A stretch of 64,000 nucleotides of DNA from the NCBI RefSeq assembly GCF_000236565.1, contig NZ_AHAM01000125.1:1-64000 (forward strand), read 5' to 3'. The notes below the pieces were generated by a model that saw only the letters and a list, made by a program, of their open reading frames with translations, had not been told where the DNA came from and did not search any database. Below, one piece after another: positions 49,853 through 58,692 of this stretch (the first letter of the stretch is position 1; every line of letters starts with the position of its first letter). Source of the DNA: Mesorhizobium alhagi CCNWXJ12-2 (lineage in GTDB: Bacteria; Pseudomonadota; Alphaproteobacteria; Rhizobiales; Rhizobiaceae). The position numbers were made by a program, and so were the translations under genes.

Positions 49853-50353
49853 TTATGAAGCGTCTTTTCCACGGCCCTCGCCGCGCATCCTGCGCGCCAC
49901 GCGGTCGAGTACTGCGTTGACCAGCTTAGGTTCGTCCTCGACGTAGAACGCCTTGGCGATGTCGACATATTCCGAGACGATCACGGCAACAGGCACGTCG
50001 GCGCGCTGCATCAGTTCATAGACCCCGGCGCGCAGTATGGCGCGCAGGGTCGAGTCCAGCCTGGACAGCGGCCAATCCTCGGTCAGCGCCTGGCGGATGA
50101 CCGGATCGACAGTCTTCTGGTTTTCGACGACGCCTGCCAGGATGGCGCGGAACCACTGCGGATCGGCCTCGCGGTAGAGCGCGCCGTCGACCTCCTTGCC
50201 CAGCCGGAAAGCTTCGTATTCGGCGGTGATTTCCAGCAGGCCGGCGCCGGCCACGTCCATCTGGTAGAGCGCCTGGACGGCGGCGAGCCTGGCTGCGCCG
50301 CGCTTGTTGGCCTGTCGGTTGGCGGGCTGATCGCCCCCGTCTGGTCGGCTCAC
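49853..50353 (-). CDS. nusB: transcription antitermination factor NusB
   Basis: A 166-residue NusB with the [12 protein letters not shown] motif near the N-terminus and the [15 protein letters not shown] segment in the C-terminal half. NusB with S10 binds boxA RNA in rRNA antitermination. A GTG start at 50353 is used, five bases after the ribH stop; no ATG lies in the region. It ends the riboflavin-nusB gene run. Confidence 0.94.
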   Translation of the reverse strand: MSRPDGGDQPANRQANKRGAARLAAVQALYQMDVAGAGLLEITAEYEAFRLGKEVDGALYREADPQWFRAILAGVVENQKTVDPVIRQALTEDWPLSRLDSTLRAILRAGVYELMQRADVPVAVIVSEYVDIAKAFYVEDEPKLVNAVLDRVARRMRGEGRGKDAS

Positions 50354-50358
50354 CGGTC

Positions 50359-50814
50359 TCAGGCTCCGAGCCGTTCGCGAAGCGCGATCATGGTGAGCGC
50401 CGCCCGTGCGGCAAAGCCGCCCTTGTCGCCCTCGCTGCGGCGTGCCCGCACCCATGCCTGCTCGTCGTTTTCGGTGGTGAGAATGCCATTGCCGATGGCG
50501 AGCGAGCCCTCGACCGCGAGGTCCATCAGCGCGCGCGACGATTCATTGGCAACGATATCGAAATGATAGGTGTCGCCGCGGATCACGGTGCCGAGCGCGA
50601 CGAAGCCGTCATAATCGGTGCCGCCCTCCTCCGCGCCGACCAGCGCGAAGGTTATCACCGCCGGGATTTCCAGCGCGCCGGGAACGGTGACGACGTCGTA
50701 GGTCGCGCCCACCTCGTCGAGCGCGGCCTTTGCGCCTTCGAGCAGCGCGTCGGCAAGGCCGTCGTAGAAGCGCGCCTCGACGATCAAAAGATGAGGTTTT
50801 TTGGTAGCTGCCAT
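50359..50814 (-). CDS. ribH: 6,7-dimethyl-8-ribityllumazine synthase
   Basis: A 151-residue lumazine synthase. The active-site segment [14 protein letters not shown] with its histidine and the phosphate-binding ENDEQAWVR region are present. It condenses 5-amino-6-ribitylamino-uracil with dihydroxybutanone phosphate in riboflavin synthesis. In related genomes ribE normally lies just upstream; here a 1.2-kb insert with an opposite-strand TIR-like gene separates them, so ribH-nusB must rely on a new or internal promoter. Confidence 0.96.
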   Translation of the reverse strand: MAATKKPHLLIVEARFYDGLADALLEGAKAALDEVGATYDVVTVPGALEIPAVITFALVGAEEGGTDYDGFVALGTVIRGDTYHFDIVANESSRALMDLAVEGSLAIGNGILTTENDEQAWVRARRSEGDKGGFAARAALTMIALRERLGA

Positions 50815-51005
50815 GAATGTCTCCGGGATTGCCGGTGACTTAGGCCGAACCGGGTTTCACCGCAAGCGGTTCGTGCCAGTTTGGAAGCAATCGCGTGGTG
50901 CATGGGATATTGCCGACAGAACGTGCACCGCCGTTTGACAGACTCGCCACGATGCAATCAATTCGCGGTGCATGTTGACCATGGAATGTCGCGCTGGAGG
51001 AACCG

Positions 51006-51932
51006 ATGGACAAGCCTCGAATCTTTTTGGGCTCGTCAGGGAAACAGGAGAAGCTGCTTCAGGCGCTGACACGCGGTCTCAGCGACATCGCGCGCGTCGA
51101 ACCCTGGACGACATCCTTCAATCCTGGGATGTCTACACTGGAACGCCTCCTTGAGCTTACCCAAGAAGTCGATTTTGCCGCGTTTGTCTTCGCGCAAGAC
51201 GACTGGACGACGGTGAGCCCGTCGGCTTCGGAGCCTGGGCCGGGTCAGGCGTCTCCACGAGACAATGTTGTGTTCGAAGCCGGCCTTTTCGGCGGCGTCC
51301 TGGGTATGCGCCGAACCTTCATTCTGCATGCGAGTGGGGCGAAGCTTCCAAGCGACCTCCTGGGCCTCACATGTGTACGCTACGCCGGCGCGATGACGGC
51401 GTCCGAGATGAGAACCGTTAACCAGAAAGTCCGGAACGCAATCGAAAACGAGGGTCGCGTTACGCGCATTGAGGGCTCTTGGTGGCACTTCTCCTTGACG
51501 GAGCGCACCGCAAAGGAACCCGATGCCGTCAGCCTCCTGAAGATTTCGCGCAATCGCAACGGCGCCCTCGAACTGACGGGCCGTGCATGGCGAGAGGATG
51601 GAAGTCTGTCGGCAAGATATTGGAGCGAGGCGGTAAAAGAGAGGGAAAAGTCTTCCGGCGTCTTCTGGTATTGGAAGGGCGAGCGGCCGTTGGATCCGAA
51701 CGCGCCGCAACTGGAGGGAGTCGGTGAGATCCGGCTGGAATCCGCTGATCGCGCAACCGGCTACTTCACGACTCGCGCGGATACGGATCCGAGTGTTAGC
51801 ACGCGGACTGCCGGTGTCTGGTTGCGCGCCGATCCGGACGACGTGAATATTCTGGACGGTCGCTATGATCAAAAACGTGCGGCGCTTATTGCGGAGCGGC
51901 TGACCCGCTGGAAGTCCTTCCGGAATTCCTGA
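51006..51932 (+). CDS. TIR-like (CAP12/Pycsar-type) domain protein with C-terminal beta-barrel, candidate antiphage effector
   Basis: A 308-residue protein. Residues 4-130 follow the pattern of the TIR-like family named for CBASS Cap12 and Pycsar effectors: RIFLGSSG at 5-12, an acidic DFAAFVFAQDDWTT segment, and RDNVVFEAGLFGGVLG at 85-100, in which E91 is the expected catalytic glutamate for NAD+ cleavage. Residues 155-280 form a second, beta-rich domain beginning IEGSWWHFSL, with repeated Gly-x-Trp and strand patterns like a small beta-barrel ligand-binding domain. No nucleotide cyclase gene is adjacent. Codon third positions look less GC-rich than in the neighbours, and the gene splits the riboflavin operon on the opposite strand, both signs of transfer. 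Confidence 0.7.
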   Translation: MDKPRIFLGSSGKQEKLLQALTRGLSDIARVEPWTTSFNPGMSTLERLLELTQEVDFAAFVFAQDDWTTVSPSASEPGPGQASPRDNVVFEAGLFGGVLGMRRTFILHASGAKLPSDLLGLTCVRYAGAMTASEMRTVNQKVRNAIENEGRVTRIEGSWWHFSLTERTAKEPDAVSLLKISRNRNGALELTGRAWREDGSLSARYWSEAVKEREKSSGVFWYWKGERPLDPNAPQLEGVGEIRLESADRATGYFTTRADTDPSVSTRTAGVWLRADPDDVNILDGRYDQKRAALIAERLTRWKSFRNS

Positions 51933-51982
51933 TCGGGTGGAAGCATCGCCGCAGAACCAACTCGACGACCGGCCCCACGCAC

Positions 51983-52609
51983 CTAGCCGAATTCTTGATC
52001 CTCACTCGCCGCCTCCGCCAGCCTGGCGGCGTAGCGCGCCATCGTGTCGACTTCGAGATTAACGCGGTCGCCCACTTGCCGCTCGCCCCAGGTGGTGACG
52101 GTCAGCGAATGATGGATCAGAAGCACGTCGAACAGCCTGCCCTCGACGCCGTTGACCGTCAGCGAGGTGCCGTCGAGCGCCACCGAGCCCTTCGGCGCTA
52201 TGAACTTTGCAAGTTCGCGCGGCGCTTCGAGCCGGAAGCGCACGGCGTCGCCCTCGTCCTTCCGCTCCACGATTTCGGCCATACCGTCGACATGGCCCGA
52301 AACGATGTGGCCGCCGAGCTCGTCGCCGATCTTCAGCGCGCGTTCGAGATTGATGCGCGTGCCGGCCTGCCATCCGGCGGCCGTCGTCAGGCGCAGCGCC
52401 TCCTCCCAGGCTTCCGCCTCGAACCAGCGCTGGTTCGAGCCTTGTTCGGGAAGCGCCACCACCGTCAGGCAGACGCCGGCGCAGGAGATCGATGCGCCGA
52501 TGGCGATGGATGCTGGGTCGTAGGCAGTGTCGATCCTCAGCCGCACGCCCTGCGGCAGCGGCGAAACCTGGGCGACCGTGCCCACATCGGTGACAATTCC
52601 GGTGAACAT
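51983..52609 (-). CDS. ribE: riboflavin synthase subunit alpha
   Basis: A 208-residue riboflavin synthase with two lumazine-binding repeats, starting MFTGIVTDVG, the invariant N-terminus. It dismutates two dimethylribityllumazine molecules to riboflavin. The ATG shares one base with the ribD stop (TGATG), with AAGGGG before it. The stop is followed by the inserted TIR-like gene rather than by ribH. Confidence 0.95.
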   Translation of the reverse strand: MFTGIVTDVGTVAQVSPLPQGVRLRIDTAYDPASIAIGASISCAGVCLTVVALPEQGSNQRWFEAEAWEEALRLTTAAGWQAGTRINLERALKIGDELGGHIVSGHVDGMAEIVERKDEGDAVRFRLEAPRELAKFIAPKGSVALDGTSLTVNGVEGRLFDVLLIHHSLTVTTWGERQVGDRVNLEVDTMARYAARLAEAASEDQEFG

Positions 52610-53739
52610 CAGAAACCCCTTATCCATTCGGCATAGGAATCATCGCCGAAACGGGCTTCGCCGAGAAGCCGGAAGTCCGCCGGTATATGGTCGCGGTCGA
52701 GCGGGGCGGCAATCCCGCCCTCCCCGACCGATGCCGGGCCGAAAAACAGCGCGATGCGGTCGATCAGCCCCTCGTCGAGGAAATAGCGCGCCGTGTCGGC
52801 GCCGCCCTCTACTAGGATGTTCGACATGCCTTGCGCGGCGAGATCTTCGAGAAATTCCGGCAGCGCCACCCGGCCCTCATAGGTCTCCGTCGCCAGCACC
52901 TTCACACCGGCGCTTTCGAGCGCCGCCTTGCGCTCGGGATCGGCCTCCGGGGCAGCCGCGATGAGCACGGGCACACGTTGCGCGGTCTGCACCAGTTTTG
53001 ACCCGAGCGGCAGGCGCGCGTGGCGGTCGATCACGATCCGCGCCGGCGACCGTGCTTCCAGCCCCGGCAACCGGACGGTCAGATCCGGATCGTCGGCCAG
53101 TGCGGTGCCGATGCCGACCAGGATGGCGTCGGCCTCGGCCCGCATCAGGTGAACTTGCCTGCGCGCCACCGGACCGGTGATCGGCACCTGCCCCGCGCCC
53201 TGCCGCCCGATCATCCCGTCGCTTGAAACCGCCAGCTTCAGTGTCACTTGTGGACGTTTTTTCAACGATCGGATGAGATAGCCGGCCATCTGCGCGGCGG
53301 CCTCGTCGGCTAGAATCCGCTCGATGACCTCGATGCCGGCCACCCGCAGGATCGCATAGCCATTGCCCGAGACGCGCGGGTCCGGGTCGCTGGCCGCACC
53401 GACCACGCGGGTAACGCCCGCCGTCACCAGCGCGTTGGCGCAGGGCGGCGTTCGGCCATGATGGGCGCAAGGTTCCAGCGTGACGTAAGCGGTCGCACCG
53501 CGCGCCAGATCGCCGGCTTCGGCCAACGCCTCCGCCTCGGCATGCGGCCGCCCGCCGATCGCGGTGACGCCGCGCCCGACGATGACCGGGCCGTCGCCGT
53601 CGTCGCGTACGATCAGCGTCCCGACCGAGGGATTGGTGAAAGTAAGTCCCGAGTGTTTTTTCGACAGCCTGAGCGCCGCCGCCATGAGGCGGCGGTCGGT
53701 CTCCTCGCGCTCATCCTGGCTGACCGCCCTGCCGGTCAT
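52609..53739 (-). CDS. ribD: bifunctional diaminohydroxyphosphoribosylaminopyrimidine deaminase/reductase
   Basis: A 376-residue two-domain enzyme. The deaminase zinc site is H66-x-E68 with C91 and C100 (EPCAHHGRTPPC), and the C-terminal NADPH reductase domain carries ILVEGGADTARYF. It performs the second and third steps of riboflavin synthesis. It starts three bases after the nrdR stop and is coupled to ribE. Full length and no lesions. Confidence 0.96.
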   Translation of the reverse strand: MTGRAVSQDEREETDRRLMAAALRLSKKHSGLTFTNPSVGTLIVRDDGDGPVIVGRGVTAIGGRPHAEAEALAEAGDLARGATAYVTLEPCAHHGRTPPCANALVTAGVTRVVGAASDPDPRVSGNGYAILRVAGIEVIERILADEAAAQMAGYLIRSLKKRPQVTLKLAVSSDGMIGRQGAGQVPITGPVARRQVHLMRAEADAILVGIGTALADDPDLTVRLPGLEARSPARIVIDRHARLPLGSKLVQTAQRVPVLIAAAPEADPERKAALESAGVKVLATETYEGRVALPEFLEDLAAQGMSNILVEGGADTARYFLDEGLIDRIALFFGPASVGEGGIAAPLDRDHIPADFRLLGEARFGDDSYAEWIRGF

Positions 53740-53742
53740 GGC

Positions 53743-54207
53743 TCAGCCGCCGTCCTCGTCGCCCTTGAGCTCGCCCAGCACCTCATGAAAATCCTTGGCC
53801 TCGCGGAAATTGCGATAGACCGAGGCGAAGCGCACATAGGCGACGTCGTCCAGCGCCTTCAGGGCTTCCATGACCAGCCGGCCGACCTCGCCGGAGGTCA
53901 CTTCCGTCTCGCCCGAGCTTTCGAGCTGGCGCACGATGCCGGTCACGGCGCGGTCGATGCGCTCGGGATCGACATTGCGCTTGCGCACGGCGATTTCCAT
54001 CGAGCGCAGCAGCTTGTCACGGCTGAACGGCACCTTGCGGCCGGATTTCTTGACGACGACGAGATCACGCAGCTGCACGCGCTCGAATGTGGTGAAGCGG
54101 CCGCCGCAATCCGGGCAGACCCTTCGCCGGCGGATCGCCGCCCCGTCCTCGGCGGGACGGGAGTCCTTTACCTGCGTATCTTCCGACTGACAGTAGGGGC
54201 AACGCAT
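53743..54207 (-). CDS. nrdR: ribonucleotide reductase regulator NrdR
   Basis: A 154-residue NrdR. The zinc ribbon uses C3, C6, C31 and C34 and is followed by an ATP-cone domain from about residue 49. It represses nrd genes according to dATP/ATP level. It begins the nrdR-ribD-ribE run behind glyA, the usual order in Rhizobiales. No nrd genes are in the window. Confidence 0.96.
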   Translation of the reverse strand: MRCPYCQSEDTQVKDSRPAEDGAAIRRRRVCPDCGGRFTTFERVQLRDLVVVKKSGRKVPFSRDKLLRSMEIAVRKRNVDPERIDRAVTGIVRQLESSGETEVTSGEVGRLVMEALKALDDVAYVRFASVYRNFREAKDFHEVLGELKGDEDGG

Positions 54208-54239
54208 GGACAGCCTTTGTTTTGCAGCGATTCTCGGAT

Positions 54240-54264
54240 CGGCAAAGGCTTAGTGCCTTTGCCG
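54240..54264 (-). terminator. hairpin between glyA and nrdR
   Basis: CGGCAAAGGC (54240-54249) and GCCTTTGCCG (54255-54264) form a perfect ten-base stem with a five-base loop, 26 bases after the glyA stop. No long T-run follows on the minus strand, so termination may be partial and allow readthrough into nrdR. Confidence 0.5.
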
Positions 54265-54290
54265 GAAAAGTGCAAAGCAGCGCCCGACCG

Positions 54291-55607
54291 TTATCCCAGA
54301 TATGGATAAAGCGGGAACCGCTCCGTCAGCGCCATCACCTTCTGCTTGACCGCGGCTTCCACTGTCGCGTTGCCCTCGTCCGAGTTCGCCGCCTTCAGCC
54401 CGTCGAGCACCTCGGCGATCAGATTGCCTATCTCGCGGAATTCGGCCGCGCCGAAGCCGCGCGTCGTGCCGGCGGGCGTGCCGAGGCGAACGCCCGAAGT
54501 CACGAACGGCTTTTCCGGATCGAACGGGATGCCGTTCTTGTTGCAGGTGATGTTGGCGCGGCCGAGCGCGGCTTCGGCGCGCTTGCCGGTAGCGTTCTTG
54601 GGGCGCAGGTCCACCAGCATCAGATGGTTGTCGGTGCCGCCCGAGACGATATCGAGGCCGGTCGACTTCAGGCTGTCGGCCAGCGCCTTGGCGTTGGCGA
54701 CGACATTCTGGGCATAGACCTTGAACTCCGGCTTCAGCGCCTCGCCGAAGGCGACCGCCTTGGCCGCGATCACATGCATCAGCGGCCCGCCCTGCAGGCC
54801 GGGAAACACCGCCGAGTTCATCTTCTTGGCGATGTCCTCGTCATTGGTCAGGATCATGCCGCCGCGGGGGCCGCGCAGCGACTTGTGCGTTGTTGTCGTC
54901 ACGACATGCGCATGCGGCAGCGGTGACGGATGCATGCCGCCGGCGACGAGGCCGGCAATATGGGCCATATCCACCATCAGCCAGGCGCCCACTTCGTCGG
55001 CGATCTCGCGAAAGCGCTTCCAGTCCCAGATGCGCGAATAGGCGGTGCCGCCGGCCAGGATCAGCTTCGGCTTGTTCTCGCGCGCCAGCCGCGCCACTTC
55101 GTCCATGTCGAGCAGATGGTCGTCCTTGCGCACGCCGTAGGAGACGACGTTGAACCATTTGCCCGACATGTTGACCGGCGAGCCGTGCGTCAGGTGCCCG
55201 CCCGAATTCAGGTCGAGGCCCATGAAGGTGTCGCCCGGCTGCAGCAGCGCCAGAAACACCGCCTGGTTCATCTGGCTGCCGGAATTGGGCTGGACGTTGG
55301 CGAAATTGCAGTCGAACAGCTTCTTGGCGCGCTCGATCGCCAGTTCCTCGGCGATATCGACGAACTGGCAGCCGCCGTAATAGCGCTTGCCCGGATAGCC
55401 CTCGGCATATTTGTTGGTCATGATCGAGCCCTGCGCTTCCAGGACCGCGCGGGAAACGATGTTTTCCGAGGCGATCAGCTCGATCTCGTGGCGCTGGCGG
55501 CCGAGTTCCTGGCGGATGGCGCCGAAAATCTCCGGATCGGTCTCCGCCAGTTCGGCTCCGAAAAAGGTCTCGAAATGTTGAGCGGCGGCCGCTGCTGCTG
55601 TTGCCAT
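54291..55607 (-). CDS. glyA: serine hydroxymethyltransferase
   Basis: A 438-residue PLP enzyme. The cofactor lysine is K242 in [13 protein letters not shown], and the usual [10 protein letters not shown] and GGQLTHGSP-like segments (here GGHLTHGSP) are present. It interconverts serine and glycine with tetrahydrofolate, supplying one-carbon units. The protein has a short alanine-rich N-terminal extension ([12 protein letters not shown]) found in alphaproteobacteria. It is upstream of nrdR-rib genes on the same strand. Confidence 0.96.
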   Translation of the reverse strand: MATAAAAAAQHFETFFGAELAETDPEIFGAIRQELGRQRHEIELIASENIVSRAVLEAQGSIMTNKYAEGYPGKRYYGGCQFVDIAEELAIERAKKLFDCNFANVQPNSGSQMNQAVFLALLQPGDTFMGLDLNSGGHLTHGSPVNMSGKWFNVVSYGVRKDDHLLDMDEVARLARENKPKLILAGGTAYSRIWDWKRFREIADEVGAWLMVDMAHIAGLVAGGMHPSPLPHAHVVTTTTHKSLRGPRGGMILTNDEDIAKKMNSAVFPGLQGGPLMHVIAAKAVAFGEALKPEFKVYAQNVVANAKALADSLKSTGLDIVSGGTDNHLMLVDLRPKNATGKRAEAALGRANITCNKNGIPFDPEKPFVTSGVRLGTPAGTTRGFGAAEFREIGNLIAEVLDGLKAANSDEGNATVEAAVKQKVMALTERFPLYPYLG

Positions 55608-55746
55608 GACGGTTCAATCCTCGGTGGGGCGGACAATCGTGTCCGGGGCTTCGCGATGGGGCCGGCAATTAGCACAGTTGCCCCGGTCCCGCCACGCTCG
55701 CAGCGCGAAATTTGCTGGCCGCTTTGCGCCAAGCTGCGGCCACGGT

Positions 55747-56301
55747 TCAAGCGGGAATGGGCCGCGCCGGGTTGCCGACCACGGTAGCGCCGGCGGGTAC
55801 ATTCCTGGTCACCACCGAGCCCGCCCCCACGATGGCTCCATCGCCGATCGAAACGCCGGCCAGAATGATCGCGCCGCCGCCGATCCATACGTCCTCGCCG
55901 ATTTCGACCGGCCGGGCGATCTCCAGCCCGGCGCTGCGCAGCGCCGCATCCTTGTGGTGCTCGGCGCAGTAGATCTGCACGTTCGGGCCGAGAAGCGCGG
56001 AACTGCCGATCCTCACCCGGGCGGTGTCGAGGATGGTGCAGCCGGCATTGAGGAATACGTCGTCGCCCAGTTCGATGTTGATGCCGTACGCGCAGTGGAA
56101 TGGCGCTTCGACCCGGGCATTGTCGCCGACTTGCGCAAGCAGAAGCCGCAGCGCCGGTCCCATGTTTCCGCGCTCGCCGGGCCGCATCGAATTGTGCTCG
56201 TGCACGGCGTCGTGCGCGGCGGCCCGCAGCGCCTCCAGTTCGGGGTCGATGCAGGTGTACCACTCGCCGGCGGCCATTTTTGCGCGTTCGCTGATGTCCA
56301 C
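55747..56301 (-). CDS. sugar O-acetyltransferase (maltose/NodL-LacA type)
   Basis: A 184-residue left-handed beta-helix acetyltransferase. The N-terminal Mac domain ([19 protein letters not shown]) is followed by hexapeptide repeats ([51 protein letters not shown]). The catalytic histidine is in AEHHKD. It transfers acetyl from acetyl-CoA to a sugar hydroxyl; family members include Maa, LacA and NodL. No nodulation genes are nearby, so a housekeeping role is as likely as Nod-factor decoration. Confidence 0.88.
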   Translation of the reverse strand: MDISERAKMAAGEWYTCIDPELEALRAAAHDAVHEHNSMRPGERGNMGPALRLLLAQVGDNARVEAPFHCAYGINIELGDDVFLNAGCTILDTARVRIGSSALLGPNVQIYCAEHHKDAALRSAGLEIARPVEIGEDVWIGGGAIILAGVSIGDGAIVGAGSVVTRNVPAGATVVGNPARPIPA

Positions 56302-56577
56302 GAAAAAGCTCCGGTGATTCGGGTCCGCGCCACTTTAGCATCGAGCGTGCATGTGTTCTGCCAATGCCTCGGCCTGACCTTCGTGGGGTTGCCGCAGAGC
56401 AGTTGTTCACGCGACCGCTGGTAGTCCGTCCGCAAGGTAGCCGATCGTTGTTGGTCATGATCGCCGGTCGGCAAATCGAATAACTGACCGAGCACGTACC
56501 CGGAACCGGGAACTTTTTAGCGAATATTCCATTGCTGTTGCGCCGACTGTCAGGCTGCACCAACGGACGGGATAAAC

Positions 56578-57585
56578 GTGTCGCCCCCACGATACTCGCT
56601 CGTGATTCCTATCTGCAACGAGGAAGAGGTGCTGCCTCGACTGATCGGGCGGATAAAGTTGCTGCTTCGCCGGCTGGACGGCGAGACCGAGGTGATCTTC
56701 GTCGATGACGGCAGCCAGGATGGAAGCGTCGGCTACCTTCGAGAGATGATTGCCGCCGAGCCGGGCTTCCGTCTGGTCGAGCTTTCCCGCAATTTCGGAC
56801 ATCAGATCGCGATTACGGCAGGCATGGAAGCCGCCAGGGGCGACGCCGTCATCGTGATGGACGCCGACCTTCAGGACCCGCCGGAGGTCGTGCTCGATTT
56901 GGTGGCCAAGTGGAAGGAAGGCTTCGAGATCGTTTATGCGCGGCGTGTCAGCCGGCAAGGGGAAACCTGGTTCAAGCGATTCACCGCACGTCTCTTCTAC
57001 CGCTTGCTGGAGCGCATGACGCCGGTTCACATTCCGCGCGATGTCGGCGACTTCCGCCTGGTGGGCCGCAATGCCTTGGAAACCTTCAAGCACATGCCCG
57101 AACATGATCGTTTTGTGAGGGGCATGTTCGGCTGGATGGGATTCAAGCAGGCCGCCGTACCGTTCGAACGCCCCGCGCGAACAGTGGGTCAGACCAAATA
57201 CCCCTTCTGGAAGATGATGCATCTTGCCATCCACGGCATCGTCAGCTTCTCGGAAAAGCCGCTGCATCTGGCGCTCTGGGCCGGATTGGCCATTTCAGCG
57301 CTTGCCATGGTGTTTGGCGCTTACGCGATGTTTTCCTGGATCTTCGAGACAGGAGTTGTTGCCGGCTGGACGTCCGTCGTGGTGATCGTCTCGCTCCTCT
57401 CCGGCATCAATCTCTTCATGATAGGAGTGGTCGGGCTCTATGTCGGCAGCATCCATGCCGAAGTGAAACGCCGGCCTCTTTATGTGGTCGAGCGGACAGC
57501 GGGGTTCGAGGAGCCGACCCCCGCTGCCGTCTCGGGTGAAAGCCACCGAGTCCTTTCGCTGAGCAAAGATCGGAAGCTCGGCTGA
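56578..57585 (+). CDS. GT2 polyprenyl-phosphate sugar transferase (GtrB/DPM1-like)
   Basis: A 335-residue inner-membrane GT-A glycosyltransferase. VIPICNEEEVLP begins the domain at residue 10, with DDGSQDGS at 43-50, the metal-binding DAD at 95-97 and QD at 99-100. Two membrane helices lie at about 235-300. Such enzymes move a sugar from a nucleotide donor to undecaprenyl phosphate. A GTG start at 56578 is used. A methyltransferase and a GtrA-type flippase follow with overlaps, forming a three-gene operon. Confidence 0.88.
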   Translation: MSPPRYSLVIPICNEEEVLPRLIGRIKLLLRRLDGETEVIFVDDGSQDGSVGYLREMIAAEPGFRLVELSRNFGHQIAITAGMEAARGDAVIVMDADLQDPPEVVLDLVAKWKEGFEIVYARRVSRQGETWFKRFTARLFYRLLERMTPVHIPRDVGDFRLVGRNALETFKHMPEHDRFVRGMFGWMGFKQAAVPFERPARTVGQTKYPFWKMMHLAIHGIVSFSEKPLHLALWAGLAISALAMVFGAYAMFSWIFETGVVAGWTSVVVIVSLLSGINLFMIGVVGLYVGSIHAEVKRRPLYVVERTAGFEEPTPAAVSGESHRVLSLSKDRKLG

Positions 57586-58277
57586 TGGCCAGCCTGTTCG
57601 ACGAGTATCGAGACAGCTACGGGCAGGCGGTCGAGGGATCGATCCGGTTTTCCGGGCTGCGGCATGATTTCTTTCTGAAGGCAAAGGCCGACCTGCTGCG
57701 ACGCGTGATCGTCGAGCGCGGCCTCGGGCGGGACGGCGCCGGCGTGCGGGCGTTGGACGTCGGCTGCGGTATCGGTTCGCTTCATAGGCATCTCGGGGGC
57801 GCCTTCGCGAGCCTGGACGGCTGCGACGTCTCGGAAGAATCGATCCTCCGCGCACGCCGGGGCAATCCCGACGTCGCCTATAGCGTCTGTCGATCCGCGC
57901 TGCTGCCCTATAACGATGGCGCCTTTGATCTGGCCTTCGCCAGTTGCGTCCTCCACCATGTCCTGCCGGAAGCCTGGCCGGATTTCCTCCGGGAGATGCG
58001 CCGCGTCCTGCGGCCGGGAGGTGTTGCCTGCATTATCGAGCACAACCCCTGGAATCCATTGACGCGCCTCGCCGTCCTGCGATGCCCTTTCGACAAGGAC
58101 GCCGTGCTGCTCCGTGCCGCCATGACCGAGACGCTCTTTCGTGCAACCGGATTCGGGGAAATTCAGTCGGAGCATTTCCTGCTTTGGCCGCGGGCCGGCC
58201 GCCTGGCCCGAAAACTCGAGCGCTCGCTGGGCGCTTTTCCCCTGGGGGCGCAATATGCGTGCAGCGCGCGCGCCTAA
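57585..58277 (+). CDS. class I SAM-dependent methyltransferase
   Basis: A 230-residue methyltransferase. The SAM site DVGCGIG is at residues 58-64, and a Methyltransf_11-type core (DLAFASCVLHHV, RVLRPGGVACIIEHNP) is seen. The ATG overlaps the GT2 stop by one base (TGATG), so it is coupled. In this setting it may methylate the lipid-linked sugar or a lipid carrier intermediate. The substrate is not evident. Confidence 0.86.
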   Translation: MASLFDEYRDSYGQAVEGSIRFSGLRHDFFLKAKADLLRRVIVERGLGRDGAGVRALDVGCGIGSLHRHLGGAFASLDGCDVSEESILRARRGNPDVAYSVCRSALLPYNDGAFDLAFASCVLHHVLPEAWPDFLREMRRVLRPGGVACIIEHNPWNPLTRLAVLRCPFDKDAVLLRAAMTETLFRATGFGEIQSEHFLLWPRAGRLARKLERSLGAFPLGAQYACSARA

Positions 58278-58692
58278 AAAACACCTGGGCGCCGGCCTGG
58301 GGCCGAAGCTCCTGATGCGCTTCGGTCTGGTCGGCATCGCGGCTACGGCCATTTATGCCGCGCTCGCCATCGTGTTCATGAACCGGGAATGGGTCGGCTT
58401 GACCGCCGTCCCGGCCTCTCTCGCAGCCTATGCCGCGGCTGCGCTGTTTTCCTATCTTGCCCACAAATCGGTGACCTTCATGTCGCGAGGGCCGCATCGG
58501 ACGGAGGGGCCACGCTTTCTGCTTCTGACGGCGACGGGTCTCGCGGTCGCCTATTTGGCGCCTGCGCTGCTGACGGGCATATTCGGCCTGCCGGGCATCG
58601 TCCCCGTGCTGGTCACATGCATCCTGATCCCGGCACTCAATCTCCTGGTGCTGGACCGGTGGGTGTTTGCGGAGCGGAAGTCCGATCCGTAG
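58255..58692 (+). CDS. GtrA-like membrane protein (lipid-linked sugar flippase family)
   Basis: A 145-residue protein with four hydrophobic helices in the GtrA/DPMS pattern: FGLVGIAATAIYAALAIVF, an FSYLAHKSVTF segment, and the ending LVLDRWVFAERK. GtrA proteins are thought to flip undecaprenyl-phosphate sugars. The gene overlaps the methyltransferase by 23 bases. Its 3' end also overlaps by 56 bases the convergent unknown gene on the other strand. Confidence 0.84.
   Translation: MRAARAPKKHLGAGLGPKLLMRFGLVGIAATAIYAALAIVFMNREWVGLTAVPASLAAYAAAALFSYLAHKSVTFMSRGPHRTEGPRFLLLTATGLAVAYLAPALLTGIFGLPGIVPVLVTCILIPALNLLVLDRWVFAERKSDP

Noticed and set aside
50815-51005. FMN riboswitch upstream of ribH
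   Set aside because: No conserved FMN-aptamer blocks could be recognised here or in the short gaps around ribE and ribD.
51006-51932. Complete CBASS or Pycsar operon
   Set aside because: Only the effector-like gene is present; neighbours are riboflavin genes and no nucleotidyltransferase or cyclase frame exists within several kilobases.
55747-56301. Nodulation gene nodL
   Set aside because: The acetyltransferase is of the same family, but no nod box or other nodulation genes are near; no symbol is assigned.
57540-57585. LSLSKDR peptide at the end of the GT2 protein, the same peptide encoded antisense by the repeat at 27.9 kb
   Set aside because: The nucleotide sequence differs (serine codons and most third bases), so it is not a copy of the repeat; probably coincidence.
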